A DNA stretch of 64,000 bases from Hoylesella timonensis S9-PR14 (GCF_000762405.1 NZ_JRPQ01000071.1:41836-105835); one strand, 5' to 3'. Counted from the stretch's first letter, positions 19,278 to 29,590 are shown. Notes: generated by a model not told the origin, from the sequence alone. Program-made: numbers and translations.

Positions 19278-19793
19278 ATGTCAAAAGAAAAGCTAAGAGA
19301 GAAGTTGGATACATTACCAAAGGAGAATGTCATTAATCTGATGATGAGCCTTTACAATGCAAGCAAGGAAGCAAAGACCTACTTAGAGTTTTATCTTACG
19401 CCCGACAGTTATGCCGAGGTGGAGAAATACAAGAAGATAATACAAAATGAGTTTTTCCCTGCTCGTGGCTTTTCTGAAAAGCCATCGTTCGCTACATGTC
19501 GCAAGGCTATCACTGAATTTAAGAAGCTGAAACCTGCACCAGAATGCTTAGCCGACTTGATGCTCTTTTACATAGAGCAAGGCTGCGAATATACGATGAC
19601 TTTTGGTGATATGTGGGAACAGTATTATGTTACTTTGGAGAACAACTTTGAGAAAGCGATGGAGTTCATTTCCCTTCACGGACTACTGCCCAACTACAAC
19701 GAACGGATAGAACGCATGCTCAATGCCACGGACTGTGGATGGGGATTTTCGGATACGTTGTGGGGTATATATAGCCAATACCAGTCTTCGTAA
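19278..19793 (+). CDS. DUF6155-like protein
   Basis: The 171-residue soluble protein starts MSKEKLREKLDTLPKENVIN and is predicted to be helical throughout. The pattern of KLREKLDTLPKE followed by LMMSLYNASKEAKTYLEFYL, FFPARGF and LADLMLFYIEQGC fits the DUF6155 family as I remember it; its function is unknown. It is the first clear gene inside the island. A terminator at 19892 separates it from the HTH gene, so it is probably transcribed alone. Confidence 0.65.
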   Translation: MSKEKLREKLDTLPKENVINLMMSLYNASKEAKTYLEFYLTPDSYAEVEKYKKIIQNEFFPARGFSEKPSFATCRKAITEFKKLKPAPECLADLMLFYIEQGCEYTMTFGDMWEQYYVTLENNFEKAMEFISLHGLLPNYNERIERMLNATDCGWGFSDTLWGIYSQYQSS

Positions 19794-19891
19794 TCCTAAT
19801 AAAATAGCTGAGAATCTATAGAGAATAGAACTGGCACAGAATAATCTGCAACACAAGAAAGGCAAATAAAATTGTAGATATAAAACTTTTG

Positions 19892-19919
19892 AAGGAGGAG
19901 AAAAAATCTCCTCCTTTTT
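19892..19919 (+). terminator. Rho-independent terminator
   Basis: AAGGAGGAGA (19892-19901) and TCTCCTCCTT (19907-19916) form a 10-bp stem with a 5-A loop, followed by a T-run. Confidence 0.8.
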
Positions 19920-19943
19920 AGTTCTTCATATAATAATATTTAC

Positions 19944-19951
19944 TATATTTG
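19944..19951 (+). promoter_or_regulatory. -7 promoter box for the HTH gene
   Basis: TATATTTG fits TAnnTTTG, 21 bp upstream of the ATG at 19972. It probably drives the HTH/Fic/restriction genes. Confidence 0.55.
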
Positions 19952-19971
19952 TAAACAATCATATAATATTT

Positions 19972-20178
19972 ATGGAAAGTCCAACTAATAGAATTAAAGA
20001 GGTGCTTATCGAGAAAGGGATTAAGCAAACATGGCTTGCAGAGAAACTCGGTAAGAGTTTCACGATTGTAAACTCCTATGTTTGCAATCGTCGACAGCCA
20101 AGCCTCGAATTGCTATTTCAGATAGCAGAGATTTTGAAGGTTAATCCAAAGGAATTGATTAACACCCCAGATGAGTAA
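19972..20178 (+). CDS. XRE-family helix-turn-helix regulator (small)
   Basis: The 68-residue protein is essentially one HTH_3 domain: IKEVLIEKGIKQTWLAEKLG forms helices 1-2, NSYVCNRRQPSLELLFQIAE the recognition helix and helix 4, ending VNPKELI. The size resembles controller (C) proteins of restriction-modification systems, which time expression of the endonuclease after entry to a new host. Its 3' end overlaps the Fic gene start by 8 bp, so the two are co-translated. It is the likely regulator of the downstream operon. Confidence 0.88.
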   Translation: MESPTNRIKEVLIEKGIKQTWLAEKLGKSFTIVNSYVCNRRQPSLELLFQIAEILKVNPKELINTPDE

Positions 20179-21133
20179 CTTTATTATGGCAGAGCATAAA
20201 ACATTTATCCGCTTTTTCAACGACCGTGAAGTTAGGGCGGTGTGGGACGAGGAACAAAACTGTTGGTGGTTTTCAGCAACAGATATTGTTCGTGCTATTA
20301 ACAATGAACCAGACTATACTAAAGCCAGTAACTATTGGCGATGGCTTAAAAGGAAGTTTAAGCAAAAAGATGTCGAACTCGTGAGTGCCACTCACGACTT
20401 CAAGTTTGAAGCTCCTGATGGGAAGTTACGTGTGGCAGATGTTCTTAATAGTGAGGATGTTGTATTGTTGGCAAAGAACTACCCCAACAATCGTGCTAAT
20501 GACTTTCTTGATTGGTTTACCTACAGCGACAACACCATTGATGGGCAGAGTAAGAAAAAAGCTTATCAACTCTTTGAAAGTGACATCTTGCAAACGGCAG
20601 AACCTGGCAGTATCAAGTGTCTGCAACAGATACATGCTTATCTCTTTGGAGGATTGTATGACTTTGCAGGACAAATCCGTACCAAAAATATTTCAAAAGG
20701 TGGTTTTACCTTTGCTAATTGTATGCACTTCCCTGAAACCCTGCAAGCAATAGAGCGAATGCCAGAAACAACCTTTGATGAGATTATGGACAAATATGTA
20801 GAAATGAAAATTCGTGCAAACGAGTACCATGTGAACGAGTTCACTAATGGTAGAGTGCAGCCGAATTTATGCAACGTAGCCAATCCTTTTATGGAGGGTA
20901 ATGGTCGCAGCACCCGTATTTGGCTTGATCTGATGTTTAAGCATTCTCTCAAGCGGTGTGTGGATTGGAGTCAGATAGATAAAAACGAATATCTATCGGC
21001 AATGCGTGAGAGTGTTTCTGACAGCACGCACATCAAAGCTTTGGTACAACCTGCCCTCACTACAAAGATTGATGACCGAGAAATGTTTATGAAAGGAATT
21101 GATTATTCGTATTATTATGAACAAAATGATTAA
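20171..21133 (+). CDS. Bro-N / Fic fusion protein with altered Fic active site
   Basis: The 320-residue protein has an N-terminal Bro-N-like DNA-binding region (about 10-115: CWWFSATDIVRAINN, LRVADVLNSEDVVLLA) and a C-terminal Fic domain with GGLYDFAGQIRTKNISKGGF and the core NPFMEGNGRSTRIWLDLMFK near 237. Fic enzymes transfer AMP or related groups with the motif HPFx(D/E)GNGR; here the catalytic His is Asn, and about 22 residues with no counterpart in family members I remember precede the motif. Catalysis is therefore doubtful. It lies between an HTH gene (8-bp overlap) and the type III res gene. An alternative start is the Met at 20186. Confidence 0.78.
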   Translation: MSNFIMAEHKTFIRFFNDREVRAVWDEEQNCWWFSATDIVRAINNEPDYTKASNYWRWLKRKFKQKDVELVSATHDFKFEAPDGKLRVADVLNSEDVVLLAKNYPNNRANDFLDWFTYSDNTIDGQSKKKAYQLFESDILQTAEPGSIKCLQQIHAYLFGGLYDFAGQIRTKNISKGGFTFANCMHFPETLQAIERMPETTFDEIMDKYVEMKIRANEYHVNEFTNGRVQPNLCNVANPFMEGNGRSTRIWLDLMFKHSLKRCVDWSQIDKNEYLSAMRESVSDSTHIKALVQPALTTKIDDREMFMKGIDYSYYYEQND

Positions 21134-21145
21134 AATTATAGATTA

Positions 21146-24025
21146 ATGTTCTACAATATCATACAACGAAAAAGGAACGAATGGTTAGGGCGTGAAGACT
21201 GCCCTATCAAATCTTTACTCTCATACATTGAAAGTAAAGGAATGATGCGTGATGCGCAAATTGAAGCAATCAAGACCTATCTGTTCCTGAAGATTGAATG
21301 CAACAACAAGCCCTTATGGAGACTTTTCATAGAGGGTGATTTCTTGTCTCTCAATCTTGATGATTTGAGGCTGACAGCCAAAGCGAGAGATATCCTTGCA
21401 TCTAATAAGGCAGCTGCTTCGCTTTACGAATATGCCTGTTTGAAAGATGACAAAGGCAATTTGTCTGCCACAACTTTAAAGAACTTCATTGAAGAGAGCC
21501 CTGATACAATAGATTATGTTTCAGTTTTCAAGAGAATGTTCTATAATGTTGCTTATCCTGATTATATATTCAGCCTTCCAATGGGAGCAGGCAAAACCTA
21601 CCTCATGGCGACGTTTATCTATCTTGACTTGTATTTTTCCCTGAACGAACCAGACAATCCTGCTTTCGCTCATAACTTCATGGTGCTTGCCCCATCAGGT
21701 CTTAAGTCATCCATTATCCCGAGCATCAAAAACATTCAGGACTTTGACCCGACTTGGATTCTACCAGATCCAGTTGCTTCCCAACTTAAAAAAGAAATAC
21801 AATTTGAGATACTCGATGAACAAAAGACCGCACAAAAAAGTAATCTTGTTAAGAATCCGAACGCACAGAAGATAAACAACCACCAACCGTTTGAATATCT
21901 TCGTGGACTGGTGGCTGTAACCAATGCCGAAAAGGTAATACTCGACAAGGTTGATAAAGACAAAGGCGATGACCGTTCCTTATATACTGAAAAGGAATGG
22001 GATGAAGTCAAAAACTCAAACGAACTCCGTAATATTATTGCAAAGATTCCACATCTTTCTATTTTCATAGATGAAGTACACCATGCTTCCGATGGAGACA
22101 TTAAACTTCGTCAGGTTGTAAACAAGTGGACTGAAGCCAAAACGTTCAATTCTGTTTTAGGTTTTTCAGGTACTCCTTATTTTCCCTCTGCTGATGCAGT
22201 AGAGATAAGTTCAGACTTATCTTTGCAGAACAAGAATCTTTCAAACGTAGTCTATTACTATCCACTCATCCAAGGAGTTGGTAATTTCCTCAAAACCCCA
22301 TCAATCAAAATATCGAATGGTGAATCCGCGGCTATTATCAGAAAAGGAGTCGCTGAATTCTTGGAAACATACGGCGGTTTAGTATATGAGAATGGCACTT
22401 GCGCCAAGCTGGCAATCTATTGTGGGCGTATCGACAATTTGGAAGAAAACATTTATCCAATTGTTTCAGACCTCATTAGCAAACATGGTCTCAATCCAAC
22501 TGACACCATCCTTAGATATCATGGTGGTAACAAAGAATATTCCATAGCCGAGGATGCAGCCATACAGTTTGCTTCACTCGACACCAGCTTGTCAAAAATA
22601 AAGGTGGTGCTATTGGCACAAATTGGTAAAGAAGGCTGGGACTGTAAGAGTCTCTCAAGTATTATTCTGCCACAAAAGGGTGCTTGTCCTCAAAACATGG
22701 TACTTCAAACCAGTTGCCGATGCTTGCGTCAAGTTGTGAGAAACGAGAAGGAGACTGCTCTTATCTGGCTCAACGAGGAGAATGCCCGAATCTTGAACAA
22801 TGAGTTAGATAAGCAGCAACACACTTCGATAGAGGAACTCAACAAGGCTGCGAACAGCAAGTTACATTCCCTGCAACGCTTCTCTCGTATGGAGGAATTG
22901 CGAGTTCCTCCCATCGACTTCTATCAGTTAAAGGTTTCTTATCAGACATTGGTTCTGGAAGAAGAATTAAACACTTCCGAAGAATTGAATAGTAGCGACA
23001 TCCGTACTGAAAGTACTTCAATACTTATCAGTCAGCAAAACCTGAAGGGAGAAATTATCAAGAAAGATAGTGAACTCCTTCAGGATGAGGAGCAAAACCA
23101 GCCTATCACTTTCAATGCCTGGCTACATCTCATCACAAAAGAAAGCTTCGGCACATTGACGAGCCAGCAGCTTAAGGCATACACGTCGCAGCTTCAAGAT
23201 ATCTTTGATTCGATTACGGAAAAAAGAGTGGGGGTATGCTATCCTAAAGGCAAATACAATCACAGACAAATTCGCACAAATATCCGTAAGGCATTCATCC
23301 CTACACGCACCATAGAAGTGAAGGAAGAAGTTATCCGGGAAACTGCAGCACTTCTAAAGATAGAGAAACTTATATCTCCTATCGAAGTGGCTAATACTTC
23401 TAACTACTATCCAGCGCAAGAGGAAGTATTGAAGATTATTGATGCTGACAAAGGAGAAAAGAAACTGAAGGATGCTGTCATGACTACAATAAATACGCTT
23501 AAGTCAATGGGAAATCAAGAAGGCACAATACAAGCCTTGCTTGACGACCCCAAAAGTTATGAGGCAGTAGAGGACAGCATTAACAATAATACCTACCATT
23601 ATCTCCCCTATAAGTTCGATAGTAAGTTTGAAATCAATTACTTCTCCTCATTGCTCCAAACCATTATCCAAGACAAGCAATTGGAGGTATATTTCAATGG
23701 TGACGATGAACTGACTGATTTCAAGATCAGATGCTACAAACAGAACGGCAAAACTTGGAACTATATTGGTAAGTATGTCCCCGACTTTCTTTTTCTCAGC
23801 CGTGATGAGCAGGATGCCATCAAACAAGTCATCATCATAGAAACCAAGGGCGAAGGGTTTGCTGCCAAGTTTGCAGAACGACGATCATTCATGGATGAAT
23901 TCGTAAAACGCAACAACGAGAAGTTTGGCTACAACAAGTTCTGCTTCTTGTATATAGAAGATACGCTTACTCAAGCCGAGCAAGACAAAATAACAATCAA
24001 TGCAATCAATCAATTCTTTAAATAA
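21146..24025 (+). CDS. Type III restriction-modification system, restriction subunit (Res)
   Basis: The 959-residue protein has superfamily 2 helicase motifs: Walker A LPMGAGKTY (about 143), DEVHH box (FIDEVHHAS, about 310), GFSGTPYF (about 340), IGKEGWDCKSLSSIILPQ, and motif VI SCRCLRQ. A C-terminal PD-(D/E)xK nuclease is marked by VPDFLF (about 877) and IIIETKGEGF (about 897). This is the ATP-dependent endonuclease subunit of type III systems. The key residues look intact. It lies 12 bp after the Fic gene and 9 bp before mod; the Res-first order is less common than Mod-first. Confidence 0.92.
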   Translation: MFYNIIQRKRNEWLGREDCPIKSLLSYIESKGMMRDAQIEAIKTYLFLKIECNNKPLWRLFIEGDFLSLNLDDLRLTAKARDILASNKAAASLYEYACLKDDKGNLSATTLKNFIEESPDTIDYVSVFKRMFYNVAYPDYIFSLPMGAGKTYLMATFIYLDLYFSLNEPDNPAFAHNFMVLAPSGLKSSIIPSIKNIQDFDPTWILPDPVASQLKKEIQFEILDEQKTAQKSNLVKNPNAQKINNHQPFEYLRGLVAVTNAEKVILDKVDKDKGDDRSLYTEKEWDEVKNSNELRNIIAKIPHLSIFIDEVHHASDGDIKLRQVVNKWTEAKTFNSVLGFSGTPYFPSADAVEISSDLSLQNKNLSNVVYYYPLIQGVGNFLKTPSIKISNGESAAIIRKGVAEFLETYGGLVYENGTCAKLAIYCGRIDNLEENIYPIVSDLISKHGLNPTDTILRYHGGNKEYSIAEDAAIQFASLDTSLSKIKVVLLAQIGKEGWDCKSLSSIILPQKGACPQNMVLQTSCRCLRQVVRNEKETALIWLNEENARILNNELDKQQHTSIEELNKAANSKLHSLQRFSRMEELRVPPIDFYQLKVSYQTLVLEEELNTSEELNSSDIRTESTSILISQQNLKGEIIKKDSELLQDEEQNQPITFNAWLHLITKESFGTLTSQQLKAYTSQLQDIFDSITEKRVGVCYPKGKYNHRQIRTNIRKAFIPTRTIEVKEEVIRETAALLKIEKLISPIEVANTSNYYPAQEEVLKIIDADKGEKKLKDAVMTTINTLKSMGNQEGTIQALLDDPKSYEAVEDSINNNTYHYLPYKFDSKFEINYFSSLLQTIIQDKQLEVYFNGDDELTDFKIRCYKQNGKTWNYIGKYVPDFLFLSRDEQDAIKQVIIIETKGEGFAAKFAERRSFMDEFVKRNNEKFGYNKFCFLYIEDTLTQAEQDKITINAINQFFK

Positions 24026-24034
24026 CAGATAATT

Positions 24035-25312
24035 ATGACAATTAAATATATTTCCTACCGTCCAAATGTACTTGAAGGACAAGCTGTTCTTGACAATTTT
24101 GCAAGAACCTACCGAAAACTTTATTATCGTGATAATGATAAAGTCATTGAACGCATAGAGCGTGGCATGCCTCTTTACGAAATGGAGTGTCAGGAAATTG
24201 TTGGCAATAATCCTAATAACAACATGATCATCCGTGGCGAATGCCTCTCTGCCTGTGCCTATCTGAAAAAGAAAGGCATAAAAGTCGATTTAGTCTATAT
24301 AGACCCTCCCTTTGCCAGTGGTGCCGATTATGCCAAAAAGGTATATATTCGCCGTAATCCTAAAGTGGCAGAAGCAATTAAGCAAGCCGAATCAGAGATT
24401 GATAGCGAAGAACTCCGTAACTTTGAGGAAAAAATGTACGGCGATGTATGGGACAAAGAGCGATATCTGAATTGGATGTATGAGAACCTCATGGCTATTA
24501 AATCCATCATGAGCGATACCGCATCTATCTATGTGCATTTGGATTGGCATATAGGGCATTATGTAAAAATCCTCTTGGATGAGATATATGGGGAGGACAA
24601 TTTTGTCAATGAAATAGTATGGGGATATAAGGATATTGGTGCTAAAGCTGTACCTTACTTTAAGAAGAAGCATGATGTCATTTATTTGTACCAGAAGACA
24701 GATGAAAGAGTTTTTAATATTCAAAGACAAAGTCTTTCTTCCAGTACAATTGAACGTTATCATAAATATTTTGATGAAAAAGGACAAATCTCATATCAAT
24801 CATTAAAAAATAGTAATCCTGGTGTCTTTGAAAATTTAAAAGGGGTTCCTAGTGATTTGTCTGAAATATGGCTAGACATAGCAAATGGCCAGCCATTATC
24901 TGATTGGTGGGATGATATATCTCCTTTAAAATCTCATTTTGCAGAAGCGGTCAATTATGCCACCCAAAAGCCAGAAGCCTTATTAGAACGTATCATTAAA
25001 GCAAGTAGCAATGAAAAGATGCTTGTTGCCGACTTCTTTGGTGGCAGTGGCGTGACGGCTGCTGTTGCCAATAGGTTAGGGCGTCGGTTTATTCATTGCG
25101 ACATTGGCGTGAATAGCATAGAAACCACGCGCGACCGCTTGCGTAAGGCTGGAGCGGAATTTGAAGTGATGGAAATTAAAGATGGCGTTTCTCTTTATCG
25201 CAACCCTGTTCAGACGATGGACAAACTAAAGAGTTTGATCCCTGGCCTTAGAAACGAGGACAAATTGGATAAGTTTTGGGAAGGAAGCATCCACATACCA
25301 AAGAGGGCATGA
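24035..25312 (+). CDS. Type III DNA methyltransferase (Mod), N-terminal part
   Basis: The 425-residue beta-class adenine methyltransferase has DPPF (motif [12 protein letters not shown], near 90), then the target-recognition region, then motif [10 protein letters not shown] (near 333) and FIHCDIG. It ends prematurely compared with usual Mod proteins (~600-650 residues). The missing C-terminal part continues in another frame as the next CDS, overlapping as ATGA at 25309-25312. The middle, about residues 190-310, is much richer in A/T than its flanks. It may still methylate, but the split raises doubt. Confidence 0.88.
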   Translation: MTIKYISYRPNVLEGQAVLDNFARTYRKLYYRDNDKVIERIERGMPLYEMECQEIVGNNPNNNMIIRGECLSACAYLKKKGIKVDLVYIDPPFASGADYAKKVYIRRNPKVAEAIKQAESEIDSEELRNFEEKMYGDVWDKERYLNWMYENLMAIKSIMSDTASIYVHLDWHIGHYVKILLDEIYGEDNFVNEIVWGYKDIGAKAVPYFKKKHDVIYLYQKTDERVFNIQRQSLSSSTIERYHKYFDEKGQISYQSLKNSNPGVFENLKGVPSDLSEIWLDIANGQPLSDWWDDISPLKSHFAEAVNYATQKPEALLERIIKASSNEKMLVADFFGGSGVTAAVANRLGRRFIHCDIGVNSIETTRDRLRKAGAEFEVMEIKDGVSLYRNPVQTMDKLKSLIPGLRNEDKLDKFWEGSIHIPKRA

Positions 25313-25956
25313 TACCGGTCTATCTTCCCAATCTCATGGATAGCAGTACTCGCCTGTTAGACACCGCCTTGATGAATCGCATCCTCCGAGAGGCTATGCC
25401 CGATCTGCCAGATGGCGTGAAAAAGGTTGTGGTCTATTACATTGATATCACCGATGAAAAGGAAATCATGCAGTTCATCAAAGAACAAAAGGACACTATC
25501 ATTGAGGTAGAGCTGCGCGACTTGAAAAATATACTCGATAATGTGGTCGTGGAAGATGAAGCCGACTATGAATTGAGCGAAACCAACGAGGGCTTGCTAA
25601 AGGTTTGGCAAGTTAAAATCAATCGTTTCTTCAGTGACCGAGTCGACAAAAAGATAAAAGAGTTTAACCTTAAAGGACAGGAGCAGGCACTCAAAGGTAA
25701 AAAGGACTATAAGCCCATTACCATTAGCGAGGAAGGACTTGAAACCATCGAGTTCCTCAGTCTCGACTGCACTTCTTCTGACACCTCTGCTCCGTGGCAC
25801 AGTACCTCTGAAATCCTCATCGACCGCCTCGGCTACGTTCGCAAGAATGGTATCGACACCAAATCTTTCTGGGATGGCACAATAACCTCCGACGAAAAGC
25901 CTCTCCGCCTCAAGATTAGAAATATTTGTGGGGATGAGACGATATATAACTTGTAA
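25309..25956 (+). CDS. Type III methyltransferase (Mod), C-terminal part in a shifted frame
   Basis: The ATG at 25309 gives 215 residues. The sequence ([20 protein letters not shown] ... [20 protein letters not shown] ... [17 protein letters not shown]) corresponds to the C-terminal region of full-length type III Mod proteins. The frame stays open upstream to 25276, overlapping the end of the N-terminal part. Together the two pieces are about 640 residues, the normal Mod length. Either a one-base indel split the gene, or the halves are made by coupled translation through the ATGA overlap. It is not an independent gene family that I know. Confidence 0.8.
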   Translation: MIPVYLPNLMDSSTRLLDTALMNRILREAMPDLPDGVKKVVVYYIDITDEKEIMQFIKEQKDTIIEVELRDLKNILDNVVVEDEADYELSETNEGLLKVWQVKINRFFSDRVDKKIKEFNLKGQEQALKGKKDYKPITISEEGLETIEFLSLDCTSSDTSAPWHSTSEILIDRLGYVRKNGIDTKSFWDGTITSDEKPLRLKIRNICGDETIYNL

Positions 25957-25994
25957 ATTATTACTGAATTTATCGGGAATATTTCATATTGGCA

Positions 25995-28900
25995 ATGGAA
26001 GTGAACAAGAACATAGAAAATCTTGAATTCTTAAAAGAAGATTATAATAAGGGGCTGGTTTCAGCCCTTATTGGGGCAGGTTTTTCTAAAAATGTATCAC
26101 CCCTTTACTTGGACTGGACCTCACTATTAGAAGACCTTATAGATGATTCGTTCAAATTGGAAATTAATCAGTATATAGGAAATTACATTCATTGTAATGC
26201 AAGAAAATATAACGAGAAGAAAAAGAAAGCCATAAAGAAAACCATAAAGAAAGAATTTGTTGACAGCCTTCTAAACAAGTATGGGTATTTAGGACTTGTT
26301 TCGAAATATATTGCTCAAAAGGGGTATAGGGAGGTTATAGAAGATTATATAGAAGAGCGAACACCTTATGCAAAAAAGAATAGTGATAATACGATGTCCC
26401 TATATATAAAAGACATAAAGAAGACTGACATTATAGAATCGGACTTTTCTGTACACAAGCAATTGTTGCTATGTGATAAATTTAAAAATATATATACAAC
26501 AAATTATGATAATCTGTTAGAATTTACTTCAGATAACTTTTTAGAGTCTCAAACTCCTGTGGTAAATACATCATGGCAGTTGTCAGATGGTTTCCAGAAG
26601 CGCAGTATAATAAAAATACATGGGTCATTAAGTATAGAAGATGATAGGTTTGAATTTGATGGTGATCAACACTTGCGATATATAATAGCTCAAGAAGATT
26701 ATGACACCTATATTGAGAAGCATGAGGCTTTTTCTCATTTAATGAGAATTTCGATGCTACAAGGGAAGTTCTGTCTATTGGGTTTTTCTGGTAATGACCC
26801 TAATTATATGGGGTGGGTTAAATGGATGAGTGATATTCTTGGGAAAGGAAAAGATAAAGGTCCTAAAATTTACCTTATCACTTTTGATGATAACGAAAGC
26901 TCGGATAAGAAACTCTATTATAGCAATCATTATATTAGAGTCATTAATCTTATGAACAACAAGGTTCTTTCTGTACTGGGGTATAATCAATTAGAAATAT
27001 CTACATTATCATTATCTGCTCCTGGCTCCTATAAAGAAATACTTGAGAGCTTTTTAAAATTCCTTTGTAAAACGAAAGATGTCCGCTTAGAAGAAACAGG
27101 TGGTAAAGGAAATAAGACTTTTGAAGATATGCCTGAGACTTCAATAGGGAGTAAGACTACAAAAGTAGAAATAGCAAATGTAGAAAAGGCTATTGCTTTC
27201 GAATATAAAAAGTTATGGAATGAGGCAAATACAAAATTCGAGCGTCAAGAAGATTTATCTGAAATTATGGAACGCATTAAAAGCGCGAAACATAACTATC
27301 ATTTTTGTCAGAATGTCTATAATCAAAAATATTTTATAAAAACAGCTCTTAGAAGAAAAGGAGATCTAGCGGAAGCAGAAGCCTATTTATTTGCACTTGC
27401 TGTTAAAGAAACGGGACAGTTGTCTCGCTATTACTCTCCATTATTACAAGATAAGCCGACTTTAGATTCAATTCCACTTTGGCAGGAACTTGTACAAAGA
27501 AGCGAAACTCTTGAAGGAAGTACAGAGGTGTTACGGCTTGATATCCCATCTGATTATACTATTTATGAGAATATTCAAAGGAAATTATTTCATTTAGATT
27601 TTGAGACAGCTCGTCAACTTTTAGGAAATTGGTATGCAGAAGGTTATTGGTTACAAGCAAGAGCCATGCGATTAGCTGCATTTCATGGAAGTGAAAATGC
27701 GTTTAGCATCTTATCTTCATATATTGATAACCTTGAAAATGCACAAGAAAAAATGTATGCATGCGTTTTAGCCAACTATATTTCTTTAAAGTATCCTCGG
27801 CCATATAATTTGGAAGTTTTTCTTCAAAATAACATTTATGGACAAGGTGAGATAATCAGTTACATCCTTGAAAAGATGAGAAGTAAAGAAGATAAGCCTA
27901 AACAGAGGGGTTGGGTCGGTTCTTCATATAGCCTTTGTTCTAATAACACTCTATATGAGCAAAGCCTGAGATTTTTGCAGTTTATATTTGATACAGGACT
28001 GTACTTAAACTTTGGTATTACATCTTTTGTTAATATTAAGGATTGGTATAAAGTTTGTAAGAATCTATTTAGGTTTTTACCATATCCTTGTTTCTTTTAT
28101 TCAATTCAATATCATGATAAAGATGTATTAAGACGCATTGGACAAGATTATGCCTTTACCCCAGATTTATTAGAAGAAAATAAAGACTTACTACTATCCT
28201 CTTTAAAGGCGTATGGAAATCAGTGTACTCCAAAAACGTTCTTATCTGGAATACTAAATATTACAGGTCCTTTATACTTATGTGTAGATGAATCCATTTG
28301 GTTCGAGTCCTTTAAAACGAACATTTTTGACTCAATGTTAGCGCAACTTGGTCAGATTACAAATAGTGATGAAATAGTTGAGAATATAGAATATGCCCTA
28401 TCAAATCTAAAGATTAAGCAAAATATTTTGGTCATCATAAATGACCTTTTGCGTAATTTTCGAAATAACCCCATTGTTGTGGATGGATTTATCCGCAATA
28501 ACATCCACCTAAATTACTTAAATCAAGAGGCTGATAATGACACAATGACATTACTTGAAGAGTTAATTAATGAATATCCCCAAGTTGATATCACTGAAAT
28601 TATACATTTCTTCAATAAAAATAACTGTCTTTCTAAAACTCTATTGAAAGCATTTATTAACAAGTTAAAAATGGCAGGGCTTGATGAAATTCCTTCAGAA
28701 ATATCTTCCTTGTTCTATATATGTATTTTAGCAAAAGATGATGAGGAAATTACTTGTAAGGCTAAACAGAAGTTACTCGAGAAGAATATATGGCATTGTG
28801 GCGTTTTAGAAGATAGCAAAGGTTGGTCAACTCCTAACTATATACGTTTACAAGCATTTAATAAAATAATCAAATGGAGTGACCCTGAATTTGAAATTAT

Positions 28901-29534
28901 CGCTGATAATCTCAAAGAGAACATCAATAAATATGAGACTTATGCTGAAAGGCTTCATCAAGACTCATTTATGAGGAATATTCAAATATCCTATTTATCT
29001 GATGTGTTACAATTTATAGACTCCTTGGAGATAGAAAGGTCTGAAATGCTGAGTTCGGTAAGAAAACAAGTAGAGAAACTATTGGAGAGTAGAGTTTCGT
29101 ATAACTCTTTTATTGAAGCGATGCTATCAGAGCAGTCTGCAGATGTTTCTTATGGTATTGATAATATAGTTCAAGGTATTCGTGCATCAGGCTTAGCTCC
29201 TTATCATAATGAGATCAATTTTATCGTAGATAGAGCTATCATGGGAGAGAAAAAAGCCATGGCTAAGACTCTTTCTGTAATTGCATGGATTATAGATCTG
29301 AATAAAACAGAATTGATAGAAATGAAAATTACCCCCAAACTAAATATTCTTTTAACAGTATATAAAGAACATTGGCAGGAAATGGATGAATTTCGGCCAG
29401 ACTTAAGTTTTGAAGACTTAAATAACATTGCTCTTTATCTTCAAGAACAAGGTTACAAGGGAGAAATAATTGAATATTGGATACAAGACCCATTTGTCAA
29501 AATATTCTTACCTCAATTACATACAGAGAACTGA
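25995..29534 (+). CDS. SIR2-domain defence protein with long C-terminal helical region
   Basis: The start is the ATG at 25995. The protein has about 1179 residues. The N-terminal ~330 residues are a SIR2 NAD-binding fold: ALIGAGFSKN (about 25-33), YTTNYDNLLE (about 167), IIKIHGSL (about 210) and LLGFSGNDPNY (about 262). The remaining ~850 residues are predicted helical repeats without a visible Walker or nuclease motif. This architecture resembles defence-associated sirtuins, which deplete NAD+ after sensing phage proteins and abort infection; that role is inferred. The DNA is clearly AT-richer than the core genes. It lies 38 bp after mod and 56 bp before a small nuclease gene. Confidence 0.85.
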   Translation: MEVNKNIENLEFLKEDYNKGLVSALIGAGFSKNVSPLYLDWTSLLEDLIDDSFKLEINQYIGNYIHCNARKYNEKKKKAIKKTIKKEFVDSLLNKYGYLGLVSKYIAQKGYREVIEDYIEERTPYAKKNSDNTMSLYIKDIKKTDIIESDFSVHKQLLLCDKFKNIYTTNYDNLLEFTSDNFLESQTPVVNTSWQLSDGFQKRSIIKIHGSLSIEDDRFEFDGDQHLRYIIAQEDYDTYIEKHEAFSHLMRISMLQGKFCLLGFSGNDPNYMGWVKWMSDILGKGKDKGPKIYLITFDDNESSDKKLYYSNHYIRVINLMNNKVLSVLGYNQLEISTLSLSAPGSYKEILESFLKFLCKTKDVRLEETGGKGNKTFEDMPETSIGSKTTKVEIANVEKAIAFEYKKLWNEANTKFERQEDLSEIMERIKSAKHNYHFCQNVYNQKYFIKTALRRKGDLAEAEAYLFALAVKETGQLSRYYSPLLQDKPTLDSIPLWQELVQRSETLEGSTEVLRLDIPSDYTIYENIQRKLFHLDFETARQLLGNWYAEGYWLQARAMRLAAFHGSENAFSILSSYIDNLENAQEKMYACVLANYISLKYPRPYNLEVFLQNNIYGQGEIISYILEKMRSKEDKPKQRGWVGSSYSLCSNNTLYEQSLRFLQFIFDTGLYLNFGITSFVNIKDWYKVCKNLFRFLPYPCFFYSIQYHDKDVLRRIGQDYAFTPDLLEENKDLLLSSLKAYGNQCTPKTFLSGILNITGPLYLCVDESIWFESFKTNIFDSMLAQLGQITNSDEIVENIEYALSNLKIKQNILVIINDLLRNFRNNPIVVDGFIRNNIHLNYLNQEADNDTMTLLEELINEYPQVDITEIIHFFNKNNCLSKTLLKAFINKLKMAGLDEIPSEISSLFYICILAKDDEEITCKAKQKLLEKNIWHCGVLEDSKGWSTPNYIRLQAFNKIIKWSDPEFEIIADNLKENINKYETYAERLHQDSFMRNIQISYLSDVLQFIDSLEIERSEMLSSVRKQVEKLLESRVSYNSFIEAMLSEQSADVSYGIDNIVQGIRASGLAPYHNEINFIVDRAIMGEKKAMAKTLSVIAWIIDLNKTELIEMKITPKLNILLTVYKEHWQEMDEFRPDLSFEDLNNIALYLQEQGYKGEIIEYWIQDPFVKIFLPQLHTEN

Positions 29535-29590
29535 CGAATATCCAATGATACTGAATCATTAATAGTCAGTATGCGTAAAATTTTAATAAT

